Shown in pieces: positions 16,345 through 24,448 of a stretch of DNA of 64,000 nucleotides. Under the pieces are notes generated by a model. That model did not search any database. It was given only the letters and a program-made list of their open reading frames with translations, and was not told the DNA's origin. The DNA is from Sphingomonas alpina (lineage in GTDB: Bacteria > Pseudomonadota > Alphaproteobacteria > Sphingomonadales > Sphingomonadaceae): the NCBI RefSeq assembly GCF_014490665.1, contig NZ_CP061038.1:682001-746000 (forward strand), written 5' to 3'. Numbering within the stretch: position 1 is the stretch's first letter; every line of letters begins with the position of its first letter. A program made the translations under genes and the position numbers.

Positions 16345-18180
16345 ATGAGCCTCCGCAATGTGGCGATCATCGCGCACGTCGATCACGGCAAGACGACTTT
16401 GGTCGATCAGCTGTTCCGTCAGTCGGGCACGTTCCGCGACAACCAGCGCATCGAAGAGCGTGCGATGGATTCGAATGACCTCGAAAAAGAGCGCGGCATC
16501 ACGATTCTTGCCAAGTGCACCAGCGTCGAGTGGGACGATCATCACGGTCACAAGACGCGCATCAACATCGTCGACACGCCCGGTCACGCCGATTTCGGCG
16601 GTGAGGTTGAGCGCATCCTGTCGATGGTCGACGGTGTGATCCTGCTGGTCGATTCGGCCGAAGGCGCAATGCCGCAGACCAAGTTCGTGACCGGCAAGGC
16701 GCTCGCGCTCGGCCTGCGTCCGATCGTCGTGGTCAATAAGGTCGACCGCAGCGACGCGCGCATCCAGGAAGTGCTTGACGAAGTGTTCGACCTGTTCGTG
16801 TCGCTTGAAGCGACCGACGAGCAGCTCGATTTCCCGGTGCTCTACGCCTCGGGCCGCAATGGCTATGCCAGCACCGACGAGAATGCGCGCGAAGGCACGC
16901 TGACCCCGATGTTCGAAACCATCGTCAAGCATGTGCCGGAGCCGAGCGCCGATCCGAACGGTCCGTTCAAGTTCCTGGTGACATTGCTCGACCGCGACAA
17001 TTTCCTCGGCCGCATCCTCACCGGGCTGATCTTCTCGGGTTCGGTCAAGACCAACATGGCGATCCATGCGCTGGATAATGACGGCAAGATCGTCGAGACC
17101 GGCCGCGCGTCGAAGATCATGGCGTTCCGCGGGCTGGAGCGCGTTCCGGTCGATGTCGCCAGCGCGGGCGACATCATTTCGATCGCCGGCCTGACCACCA
17201 CCACCGTGTCGAACACGATCTGCGACCCGAGCGTGAGCGAGCCGCTGCATGCGCAGCCAATCGATCCGCCGACGCTGTCGATGCGTTTCGCGGTCAATGA
17301 TTCGCCGATGGCCGGCCGTGAGGGCAGCAAGGTCACCAGCCGCATGATCCGCGACCGCCTGTTCCGCGAAGCCGAATCCAATGTCGCGATCAAGGTTACC
17401 GAAGCCGCCGACCGCGACAGCTACGAAGTCGCCGGCCGCGGCGAGCTTCAGCTCGGCGTGCTGATCGAGACGATGCGCCGCGAGGGTTTCGAGCTCGGCA
17501 TCAGCCGCCCGCGCGTGCTGTTCAGCGAGGACGAGGACGGCAACAAGACCGAGCCGTACGAAACCGTCATCATCGACGTGGACGAGGAATATTCCGGCAC
17601 GGTCGTCGAGAAGATGAACATCCGCAAGGCCGAGATGACCGACATGCGTCCCTCGGGCGGCGGCAAGACCCGCATCACCTTCTCAGCACCCTCGCGTGGC
17701 ATGATCGGCTATCATGGCGAATTCCTGTCCGACACGCGCGGCACCGGGATCATGAACCGGCTGTTCGAGAAATATGGCCCGCACAAGGGCAAGATCGAAG
17801 GCCGCAAGAATGGCGTGCTGATCTCCAATGGCGCCGGCGAGGCCAATGCCTATGCGCTGGGTCCGCTCGAAGAGCGCGGCATCCTGATGGTTGCGCCGCA
17901 GGAAGCGCTCTACGAAGGCATGATCGTCGGTGAGAACGCCAAGACCGACGACCTTGAAGTCAATCCGATGAAGGCCAAGCAGCTGACCAACTTCCGCGCT
18001 TCGGGCGGCAAGGACGATGCAATCCGGCTGACCCCGCCCTGGCGCCTGACGCTCGAACAGGCGATCGCCTATATCGACGATGACGAGCTGGTCGAGGTGA
18101 CGCCCAAGTCGATCCGACTGCGCAAGCGCTATCTCGACCCGAACGAGCGCAAGCGTGCGAGCCGCGCCAAGGCTGCCTGA
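16345..18180 (+). CDS. typA: translational GTPase TypA/BipA
   Basis: This 611-residue ribosome-binding GTPase of the EF-G/LepA class helps large-subunit assembly and growth under stress. All G motifs are present: AHVDHGKTT (residues 10-18), the switch region with KERGITI, DTPGHADF, and NKVD. EF-G-like domains III and V follow, then the BipA-specific C-terminal domain (LTPPWRLTLEQAIAYIDDDELVEVTPKSIRLRK). Full length, no anomalies. The upstream 203-base spacer has nothing else I can name. An 11-bp hairpin follows the stop. Confidence 0.97.
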   Translation: MSLRNVAIIAHVDHGKTTLVDQLFRQSGTFRDNQRIEERAMDSNDLEKERGITILAKCTSVEWDDHHGHKTRINIVDTPGHADFGGEVERILSMVDGVILLVDSAEGAMPQTKFVTGKALALGLRPIVVVNKVDRSDARIQEVLDEVFDLFVSLEATDEQLDFPVLYASGRNGYASTDENAREGTLTPMFETIVKHVPEPSADPNGPFKFLVTLLDRDNFLGRILTGLIFSGSVKTNMAIHALDNDGKIVETGRASKIMAFRGLERVPVDVASAGDIISIAGLTTTTVSNTICDPSVSEPLHAQPIDPPTLSMRFAVNDSPMAGREGSKVTSRMIRDRLFREAESNVAIKVTEAADRDSYEVAGRGELQLGVLIETMRREGFELGISRPRVLFSEDEDGNKTEPYETVIIDVDEEYSGTVVEKMNIRKAEMTDMRPSGGGKTRITFSAPSRGMIGYHGEFLSDTRGTGIMNRLFEKYGPHKGKIEGRKNGVLISNGAGEANAYALGPLEERGILMVAPQEALYEGMIVGENAKTDDLEVNPMKAKQLTNFRASGGKDDAIRLTPPWRLTLEQAIAYIDDDELVEVTPKSIRLRKRYLDPNERKRASRAKAA

Positions 18181-18203
18181 GCCGGCGCAACGCAGAGCCG
18201 GAT

Positions 18204-18237
18204 AGCCGATTGCGTCCAAGGGCGGGCGCAATCGGCT
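18204..18237 (+). terminator. stem-loop after typA
   Basis: AGCCGATTGCG (18204-18214) pairs perfectly with CGCAATCGGCT (18227-18237) across a 12-base loop, 24 bases after the typA stop and between convergent typA and the beta-lactamase gene. The following tract is only weakly T-rich, so it may be a bidirectional or Rho-assisted terminator. Confidence 0.65.
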
Positions 18238-18280
18238 GGCTGTTGTCGCCGAAACCCTGGCAGCACGTGCGTCCAATATT

Positions 18281-19195
18281 TCAGCTATGGGAACGCGCGG
18301 AGCGAAAGGCGGATTCGCCAGCTCTTGCAACGCTGCGGGCCAGGCGTGCGTGGATCGCCTCGCTGTCAGCGGTCGAAAGCGGGCTGCCGGTGAGATAGCT
18401 CGTTATGAGCAGGGGCGGACGCTTCGGCGGCCACAGGATCGCGATATCATTGGTGGTGCCATGGCCGCCGGTGCCGGTCTTGTCGCCGACCCGCCATGCG
18501 GCGGGAAGGCCGGCGCGGAGGCGCCTGTCGCCGGTCTGGTTGTCGATCATCCATTGCGTCAGGCGCGTGCGCGAGGAACCCGACAAGACGGAGCCGAGCA
18601 GGATCCGGTCGAGCAGGGCAAGCGTCGCGAGCGGGGTGGTGGTGTCGCGCGGATCGCCCGGCGTGCATGTGCCAAGGTCGGGCTCGTAGCGATCGAATCG
18701 GGTCATCTTGTCGCCGAGCGCGCGAGCGAAGCGAGTCAGGCCGGCCGGGCCGCCGATCACCGGCAGCAGCAGATTGGCGGCGGCATTGTCGCTGTTGGTC
18801 ATGGTGGCCTCGCATAACTCGCCAAGCGAGGCGGTGCCGCCGACGCGCGTTTCGCTGAAGGGCGAATGGTCGAGAATGTCGCGCGCGCTGACCGGCACCT
18901 TGTGGCCGAGGCTGGTCCGGCCGCGATCGACCTCGCGCAGGATCGCGGCGGCGAGAGGCAGCTTGAAGGTACTGCACATCGGGAAGCGCTCATCGCCGCG
19001 ATGCGCGAAGCGGGCGCCGGTTGCGGTGTCGAGGATCGCGACGCCGAGCCGCCCGCCGCTGGCCGCCTCGCAGGCCTGCACAGCTGCCACCAGTGTCTCT
19101 CCGCCCAGTGGCGCGGTCCTGCTTCGGGCCGCCGGCAGGCTGGTCGACACCAATGTCGAGCCGGTTGCGATGAGAAATTTGCGCCTGTCCAACAT
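18281..19195 (-). CDS. class A beta-lactamase with twin-arginine signal
   Basis: The 304-residue enzyme carries every class A motif. S75-T-F-K78 equals Ambler S70/K73, S135-D-N is the SDN loop, E171 in RYEPDLG equals E166, and K239-T-G is K234-T-G. The residue before the nucleophile is Cys (Ambler 69, as in KPC/SME-type and some Burkholderia enzymes), but position 238 is Gly, so the carbapenemase disulfide is absent. Position 170 is Gly (G175), as in GES-1, instead of the usual Asn. The N-terminus MLDRRKFLIATG fits a Tat signal. Three tandem Met codons compete; the third has the best spacing to AGGAG. It is divergent from an AmpR-like gene and probably inducible. Confidence 0.92.
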   Translation of the reverse strand: MLDRRKFLIATGSTLVSTSLPAARSRTAPLGGETLVAAVQACEAASGGRLGVAILDTATGARFAHRGDERFPMCSTFKLPLAAAILREVDRGRTSLGHKVPVSARDILDHSPFSETRVGGTASLGELCEATMTNSDNAAANLLLPVIGGPAGLTRFARALGDKMTRFDRYEPDLGTCTPGDPRDTTTPLATLALLDRILLGSVLSGSSRTRLTQWMIDNQTGDRRLRAGLPAAWRVGDKTGTGGHGTTNDIAILWPPKRPPLLITSYLTGSPLSTADSEAIHARLARSVARAGESAFRSARSHS

Positions 19196-19266
19196 CATCA
19201 TCTCCTCAGGCGTCCCGGATATCCGAGGAAAGGGAGCGGCGGCAAAGCATATGATCTCGACAGAAG

Positions 19267-19283
19267 CATGAATCGAATTCATG
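19267..19283. promoter_or_regulatory. 17-bp palindrome in the bla-lysR divergent spacer
   Basis: CATGAATCGAATTCATG is a perfect palindrome (7-base arms around CGA) and contains a T-N11-A core, the LysR-type operator pattern. It lies 8 bases before the chosen start of the AmpR-like gene and about 70 bases from the beta-lactamase start, within a 96-base divergent spacer. Likely the regulator's binding site. Confidence 0.6.
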
Positions 19284-19291
19284 GGGATCAC

Positions 19292-20158
19292 ATGGATCGA
19301 TCGCGACTGCCGCTGAATGCCCTGCGCTCGTTCGAAGCCGCCGCCCGGCATCTGAGCTTCACGCGTGCGGCGATCGAACTGTGCGTCAGCCAGGGGGCGA
19401 TCAGCCATCAGGTCAAGGCGCTGGAGGATCTGCTCGGCACGCCGCTGTTTCGTCGTCTACCGCGCGGACTGGCGCTGACCGATGAGGGGCAGGCGCTTAT
19501 TCCGGTGGTTGCCGATTCCTTCGACCGGGTCGGAGCAATGCTCGACCGGTTTTCGGAAGGACGGTTTCAGGAAGTGTTGACGATCGGCGCGGTGGGGACG
19601 TTCGCGACCGGCTGGCTGCTTGGCCGGCTGCCGGATTTTCTCCAGGCGCATCCCGAGATCGACCTCCGGCTGATGACCAACAACAACCGCGTCGACCTGG
19701 CCGGGGAGGGGCTCGACATGGCGATCCGCTTTGGCGAGGGCGCGTGGCACGGTACCCATGCCGAGCGGATCATGGCGGCGCCGATGACGCCGCTGTGCGC
19801 GCCGGGCGTCGCGACGCGGCTGAACGATGCTGCCGACCTTGTCCGGGAACCCCGGCTGCGTTCCTATCGCTCGGACGAATGGGCGCGCTGGTTCGCGGCA
19901 GCCGGCTTGCCGCCGCCCGGTATGCGCGGGATCGTGTTCGACACGTCGCTGGCAGCGGCTGCGGCGGCGGTGTCGGGTGTCGGTGTCGCGCTGTTGCCGT
20001 CGGCGATGTTCGCGCGCGAGCTCTCGGCCGAACAGCTTGTCCGGCCCTTCGCGTGCGAAGTGGATGTCGGGCAATATTGGCTGACCCGGCTGCAATCGCG
20101 CGCCGACGGCCCGGCGATGACTGCCTTTCGCTGCTGGATCATGGGGGTGGCTGGATAG
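19292..20158 (+). CDS. LysR-type regulator, AmpR/GcvA-like
   Basis: The 288-residue regulator has the N-terminal winged helix (residues 5-65; LPLNALRSFEAAARHLSFTRAAIELCVSQGAISHQVKALE) typical of AmpR/GcvA regulators, then a periplasmic-binding-like effector domain (about 92-285). AmpR relatives bind muropeptides released during cell-wall damage and induce the divergent beta-lactamase gene. The arrangement here (divergent, shared short spacer) matches AmpR-ampC and NmcR-NmcA pairs. The start is chosen where AmpR homologues begin. An upstream ATG at 19268 would add eight residues. Confidence 0.87.
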   Translation: MDRSRLPLNALRSFEAAARHLSFTRAAIELCVSQGAISHQVKALEDLLGTPLFRRLPRGLALTDEGQALIPVVADSFDRVGAMLDRFSEGRFQEVLTIGAVGTFATGWLLGRLPDFLQAHPEIDLRLMTNNNRVDLAGEGLDMAIRFGEGAWHGTHAERIMAAPMTPLCAPGVATRLNDAADLVREPRLRSYRSDEWARWFAAAGLPPPGMRGIVFDTSLAAAAAAVSGVGVALLPSAMFARELSAEQLVRPFACEVDVGQYWLTRLQSRADGPAMTAFRCWIMGVAG

Positions 20159-20258
20159 GGCTGAGGTCGGCCGGGTTGGCTGTCTGTTTATCGTCGGGTG
20201 GCTATCCTTCAGGCCTTAATCTGCTTCCTTGGAAACGGGGTGAAATTTGATGAATCCC

Positions 20259-20343
20259 CGTCATCCCCGCGAAAGCGGGGATCCCGCTTCTTCTTCTTCT
20301 TGCGGGGCAAGGCAGCGGGATCCCCGCTTTCGCGGGGATGACG
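20259..20343. repeat. dispersed palindrome with perfect 30-bp arms, copy A
   Basis: Arms at 20259-20288 (starting CGTCATCCCCGCGAAAGCGG) and 20314-20343 are perfect inverted complements separated by 25 bases. The loop holds a TTC-rich run and GCGGGGCAAGGC. The element at 45011-45098 is the same unit in the opposite orientation with a related loop. It lies between convergent genes (LysR ending at 20158, minus-strand gene ending at 20391) and would make a very stable hairpin in either transcript. Confidence 0.85.
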
Positions 20344-20390
20344 ACGGGGGTATTCCCAATTCATCCGACTCCATGAGGGACAAATCTCCC

Positions 20391-21068
20391 TTATCGCCTC
20401 AGCGTCACCCCAAAGGTGACGGCAGTAGGCGTCGTACCGTCGACATAGCGACCGACCAGCAAGTCGATATCGACCCGCCCCTTGCCCGTGGTCCAGCGCA
20501 TACCGGTCTGGCCGCCCGCCTTGCCCCGATCGCGGGTGAAGGTTTCGGCCATCAGGCTCAGCGACGGGTTCAGCGCAACCATCATCTGGCCGCCGACGAA
20601 CAGGTCGGCGCGGTGGCCGGCCCGCGACCATTGCCAGCCGCTATTGAGGTTCAGCGTAACGTGCCGGTCGACGGGAATGGTGACCGGCACGATCAGCGAT
20701 GCTTCGTGGAAATGACCGCGATCGACCTGATAGGCGGCGCTGGTCGCGACGCCGATACCGAGGCCGCGCGTTGCGGAGCGCAGCTCGACCTTCGGCGACA
20801 GGCCGACCAGCGTGTCGTGCGATCCCGGCGACCAGCCATGGGCGACGAACCCGCCAAGCTCGAGATTGGGCCAGGCCTTGCGGGTGCAGGCCGGCGCGCT
20901 GTTGATCAGCCGGCCGTCACCGTTGCTCAGCGTGACCCAGCTTTCGAGATGGCAGGTGCCGGGCGTTTCCACGCCCGAGCCGTCGATCACATGCGCGCCG
21001 CCATCGGCGAAGGCCGGGTTGGCAGCGAACAGGGCGGCGGCCGCAGCAGCGAGGCGCAGCCAGCGCAT
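20391..21068 (-). CDS. secreted, predicted outer-membrane protein of an ABC operon
   Basis: The 225-residue product has a signal peptide (cleavage probably after AFA near residue 22). It then has alternating amphipathic beta strands ending in VTFGVTLRR, as expected for an outer-membrane barrel with a C-terminal aromatic/hydrophobic strand. Two cysteines (CHLES and ACTRK) sit near the N-terminus. No family firmly recognised. The start codon overlaps the stop of the ABC ATPase gene by one base (TGATG), so it is translationally coupled to the transporter and probably forms the outer-membrane part of the same uptake or export route. Confidence 0.7.
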   Translation of the reverse strand: MRWLRLAAAAAALFAANPAFADGGAHVIDGSGVETPGTCHLESWVTLSNGDGRLINSAPACTRKAWPNLELGGFVAHGWSPGSHDTLVGLSPKVELRSATRGLGIGVATSAAYQVDRGHFHEASLIVPVTIPVDRHVTLNLNSGWQWSRAGHRADLFVGGQMMVALNPSLSLMAETFTRDRGKAGGQTGMRWTTGKGRVDIDLLVGRYVDGTTPTAVTFGVTLRR

Positions 21069-22372
21069 CAGCTTGGATCGTCAAGGCTGAATTGATCGGC
21101 ATCCTCGTCATAGGCGAAGATCTCGGCATAGCGGCCCCAATGCGTCACCGTACCCAAAGTCTCGGCGGCATAATCCGGTGACATATGATCCTCGAGCTCG
21201 TCGCGGAAGCGGCGGGCCGGCGCGACGCGGTTGGCGCGCTCGTCAAGGATACGGCGGATATGATGCGCCAGCGGAACATGGGCGAGCAGCGCCTGGGCGA
21301 AGATCGCCTTGCGCGCATCGACATCGGCCTGGGCATAGCGCCGTGCCGCCGGGGTCAGCGTGATATCGGCGCCGGTCAGTTCGGCGAAGCGCATCAGCTG
21401 CAGCGTTTCCGCCATCGGGAACAGCTGATCCACCTCGAGCTGCAGCTGATCGGCGAGGTCGGCCATGCTGGCGCGCCCGTCATATGGCGCGGAATCGACC
21501 TCCTCGATCAGGCCGGCCAGCGCGTTGGTCGACACGCGCGGCAGCACCATGGTGATGCCGCTGCCCGGGAACAGCCCGTCATTCGGCGATGTCGGGGCGG
21601 CGCGTGCCGTCATCAGCGCATAAATGTCGTCAACCAGCGCTCGGAACGCCGGATCGTCGCGGTCGCGCGGCTGCGGCAGATCGACCTTGATTTCGGCCGC
21701 CACCCGGCCGGGATTGGACGAGAAGACGAGGATGCGGTCGCACATCAGCACGGCCTCCTCGATATTATGGGTGACGATCAGGATCGACTTGATCGGCATC
21801 CGCCCCTCGGACCAGAGATCGAGCAGATCGGTGCGCAGCGTTTCGGCGGTGAGCACGTCAAGCGCGGAGAAGGGCTCGTCCATCAGCAGCAGTGACGGAT
21901 CGACCACCAGCGCACGGGCCAGGCCAACGCGCTGGCGCATGCCGCCCGACAGCTCCTTCGGATAGGCATTCTCGAACCCGTCGAGACCGATCAGATCGAT
22001 CGCGGCGAGCGCGCGGGTGCGGCGCTGCTCGGCGGGCACGCGCTGCGCCTCCAGGCCGAGCTCGACATTCTGCAGCACGGTGAGCCAGGGGAACAGCGCG
22101 AAGGTCTGGAACACCATGCTGACGCTGGGCGCCTGGCCGTCAGCGCCGGGCACGAAATGCACATCACCCTCGGTCGGAGCGATCAGGCCGGCGATCGAGC
22201 GCAGCAAGGTGGATTTGCCCGAACCGGAGCGGCCGAGCAGGCCGACGATTTCATTTTCATTGAGGGTCAGGTCGACATTGTCGAGCACGAGCATTTGCCC
22301 ATGCCCCTTGCCGTAATGGTGGCGCAGGCCGGAAACGGTGACGAGCGGGCGGATTTCAGCGATGGTGGCCAT
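21068..22372 (-). CDS. ABC transporter ATPase, nitrate/sulfonate class, with AAA-associated C-terminal domain
   Basis: The 434-residue protein has a standard ABC ATPase of the Ssu/Nrt/Tau class: Walker A GRSGSGKST (47-55), Q-loop VFQTFALFPW (87-96), signature LSGGMRQ (141-147) and Walker B LLLMDEPFSALD (161-172). An extra C-terminal domain of about 150 residues follows (about 285-434), resembling the AAA-associated domain found on some of these ATPases. That domain probably regulates the transporter. It lies 44 bases downstream of the permease gene. The substrate is unknown, and no ligand-binding protein gene accompanies it. Confidence 0.88.
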   Translation of the reverse strand: MATIAEIRPLVTVSGLRHHYGKGHGQMLVLDNVDLTLNENEIVGLLGRSGSGKSTLLRSIAGLIAPTEGDVHFVPGADGQAPSVSMVFQTFALFPWLTVLQNVELGLEAQRVPAEQRRTRALAAIDLIGLDGFENAYPKELSGGMRQRVGLARALVVDPSLLLMDEPFSALDVLTAETLRTDLLDLWSEGRMPIKSILIVTHNIEEAVLMCDRILVFSSNPGRVAAEIKVDLPQPRDRDDPAFRALVDDIYALMTARAAPTSPNDGLFPGSGITMVLPRVSTNALAGLIEEVDSAPYDGRASMADLADQLQLEVDQLFPMAETLQLMRFAELTGADITLTPAARRYAQADVDARKAIFAQALLAHVPLAHHIRRILDERANRVAPARRFRDELEDHMSPDYAAETLGTVTHWGRYAEIFAYDEDADQFSLDDPS

Positions 22373-22416
22373 GGTCAGGCTCCTTTTCGGGTGTCAGTTC
22401 GGATTTTCAGAAGGGG

Positions 22417-24165
22417 TCAGGCGAGGCGCAGGCGGCGCTCGGCAAACGTATAGAGCGGTCGCCAGAGCAGCCGGTTGAAGGCGATCACGAAGATCGACAT
22501 GACCGCGATGCCGAGCGCGACGCGGGGATAATCCCCCGCGGCGGTCGCATCGGCGATGAACGCGCCGAGCCCCGATGCGGTGAGCTTCTCATTGCCCCAG
22601 GATACCGCCTCGGCGACGATGCTGGCGTTCCATGATCCGCCCGACGCGGTGAGCGCGCCGGTGACATAATAGGGAAAGATCCCGGGCAGGGCGACCTGCC
22701 GCCACCATTGCCAGCCGCGAAGACCGAAGATGTCGGCCGCCTCACGCAGGTCGGTCGGGATCGCGCTGGCGCCGGCGATCACGTTGAACAGGATATACCA
22801 CTGCGTGCCCAGCACCATCAGCGGCGAGAGCCAGATGTCCGGGCTGAGCTTCCAGTGCACGATCGCGATCACCGCGAAGGGGAACAGGACATTGGCCGGG
22901 AAAGCCGCGAGGAACTGCGCGACCGGCTGGAGCCGCTCGGCCCATTTCGGGCGCAGGCCGATCCACACGCCGATCGGGACCCAGATGACGCTGGCGATGG
23001 CGATCAGCGCAAGGACGCGGAGCATGGTCAGGCAGGCCAGGCCGAAAACGGTGACCGCATCCTCCCAGTGCAGCGTGCGCGCGACATAAGTGGCGATGGT
23101 CCAGACCGCGAAGAGCGAGGCGATGGTGAGCAGGGCAGTCCAGATCAGATTGCCGATCCGGCTGCCGGTGCGGTCGCGGTTGGCCACCGGACGCGCCGGA
23201 CGGCCGCGGTCGAACAGGATCAGCATCTGGCCGATCATGGTCACCGGGGCGAACAGCACCGGCAGCAATCTGGTGCGGCGGAACAGGTCATAGGCCCAGG
23301 AGCGCGGCCGGTCCGTGCTGGCGGTCTGTTCGAAACGGAAGCGGTCGGCCCAGGCGACCACCGGGCGGAAGACGAGCTGATCGTAAAGCAGGATCACCAC
23401 CGCCATCGCGCCCACCGCCCAGCCTATGCTGACGAAATCGCGGTGCTCGATCGCGATCGCGAGCCACGAGCCGATGCCGGGCAGGGTGACCGTGGTGTTG
23501 CCGACGGTGATTGCCTCGGACGCGACGACGAAAAACCAGCCGCCCGACATCGACATCATCGCGTTCCACACCAGCGCGGGGGTGGCGAACGGCAATTCCA
23601 GCCGCAGGAAGCGGCGCAGCGGCGACAGGCCGAAGCCGCGCGACACTTCCTCGAGGTCGGACGGGATCGAGCGCAGCGACTGGTAGAAGCTGAACGCCAT
23701 GTTCCAGGCCTGGCTGGTGAAAATGGCGAACACCGCGGCGCATTCGACGCCGAGTTGCTGGCCCGGGAACAGCCCCATGAAGAAGGTGACGGTGAAGGTC
23801 AGGAAACCGAGGATCGGCACTGACTGGAGAATATCCAGCGCGGGCACGATGATCTGCTCGGCGCGGCGGCTGCGTGCTGCCAGCGTGGCGATGACCAGCG
23901 TAAAGACCAGCGACGCGCCAAGCGCGGCGAACATGCGCAGCGTGGTGCGCAGCGCATAGCCGGGCAGATTCCACGGATCGAGCGTCACAGGTGCGGTGCG
24001 CAGCTGCGACAGCGGCTCGGCAACGCCTTCGGTGCCGCGGATGACCAGCACCGACAATCCCGCCAGCAGCAGGAAGGCGATCACGTCGGCGCGGTTCGGC
24101 CGCGTCAGGCGCAGGATGCGCGAGAAGGGGCGTACGCCCCGGGCAAATGGGGGTAGTGTATTCAT
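22417..24165 (-). CDS. fused tandem-domain ABC permease
   Basis: The 582-residue inner-membrane protein is two permease domains in one chain. The first half (about 70-270) carries the EAA-like loop LEEVSRGFGLSPLRRFLRLELPFATP. The second (about 350-575) carries LREAADIFGLRGWQWWRQVALPGIFPYY. Each would dock on an ATPase subunit, so one polypeptide replaces the usual permease dimer. The helix pattern and loops match the SsuC/TauC/NrtB class. First gene of the permease-ATPase-outer-membrane operon. An upstream spacer of 283 bases to the divergent gene at 24449 should hold its promoter; I see no clear box. Confidence 0.88.
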   Translation of the reverse strand: MNTLPPFARGVRPFSRILRLTRPNRADVIAFLLLAGLSVLVIRGTEGVAEPLSQLRTAPVTLDPWNLPGYALRTTLRMFAALGASLVFTLVIATLAARSRRAEQIIVPALDILQSVPILGFLTFTVTFFMGLFPGQQLGVECAAVFAIFTSQAWNMAFSFYQSLRSIPSDLEEVSRGFGLSPLRRFLRLELPFATPALVWNAMMSMSGGWFFVVASEAITVGNTTVTLPGIGSWLAIAIEHRDFVSIGWAVGAMAVVILLYDQLVFRPVVAWADRFRFEQTASTDRPRSWAYDLFRRTRLLPVLFAPVTMIGQMLILFDRGRPARPVANRDRTGSRIGNLIWTALLTIASLFAVWTIATYVARTLHWEDAVTVFGLACLTMLRVLALIAIASVIWVPIGVWIGLRPKWAERLQPVAQFLAAFPANVLFPFAVIAIVHWKLSPDIWLSPLMVLGTQWYILFNVIAGASAIPTDLREAADIFGLRGWQWWRQVALPGIFPYYVTGALTASGGSWNASIVAEAVSWGNEKLTASGLGAFIADATAAGDYPRVALGIAVMSIFVIAFNRLLWRPLYTFAERRLRLA

Positions 24166-24417
24166 GTCTCACCTCATCGAATGCCGCTGGCGGCACCCGG
24201 GGCGAGACTGATGGGATCAGGCTCGGTCGGAGACCGCCAGCAGCATTGGCAATCGACTACTGTCGCTTGGCATTGTTCGTTTTGCTTTCCTGATCGTCAG
24301 CGAGTCGGGCTGACTGGCCGCCGACTGCTCCCGCAGTGCAGCATTGTCAAGCGACCGTGGCCGATCGTGGTGATGGCCGTCGAGCGCGGGCAGGGATTGC
24401 GTGATGCGGCGTGGGTA

Positions 24418-24432
24418 GGATACATTGTATCC
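24418..24432. promoter_or_regulatory. 15-bp perfect palindrome before a gene of unknown function
   Basis: GGATACATTGTATCC has 7-base perfect arms around a single T. It lies 16 bases before the start codon at 24449, just upstream of the GAGGGG ribosome site. Either an operator for a dimeric regulator or a short hairpin in the mRNA leader. Confidence 0.45.
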
Positions 24433-24448
24433 TGAGGGGAAGTGCGCA

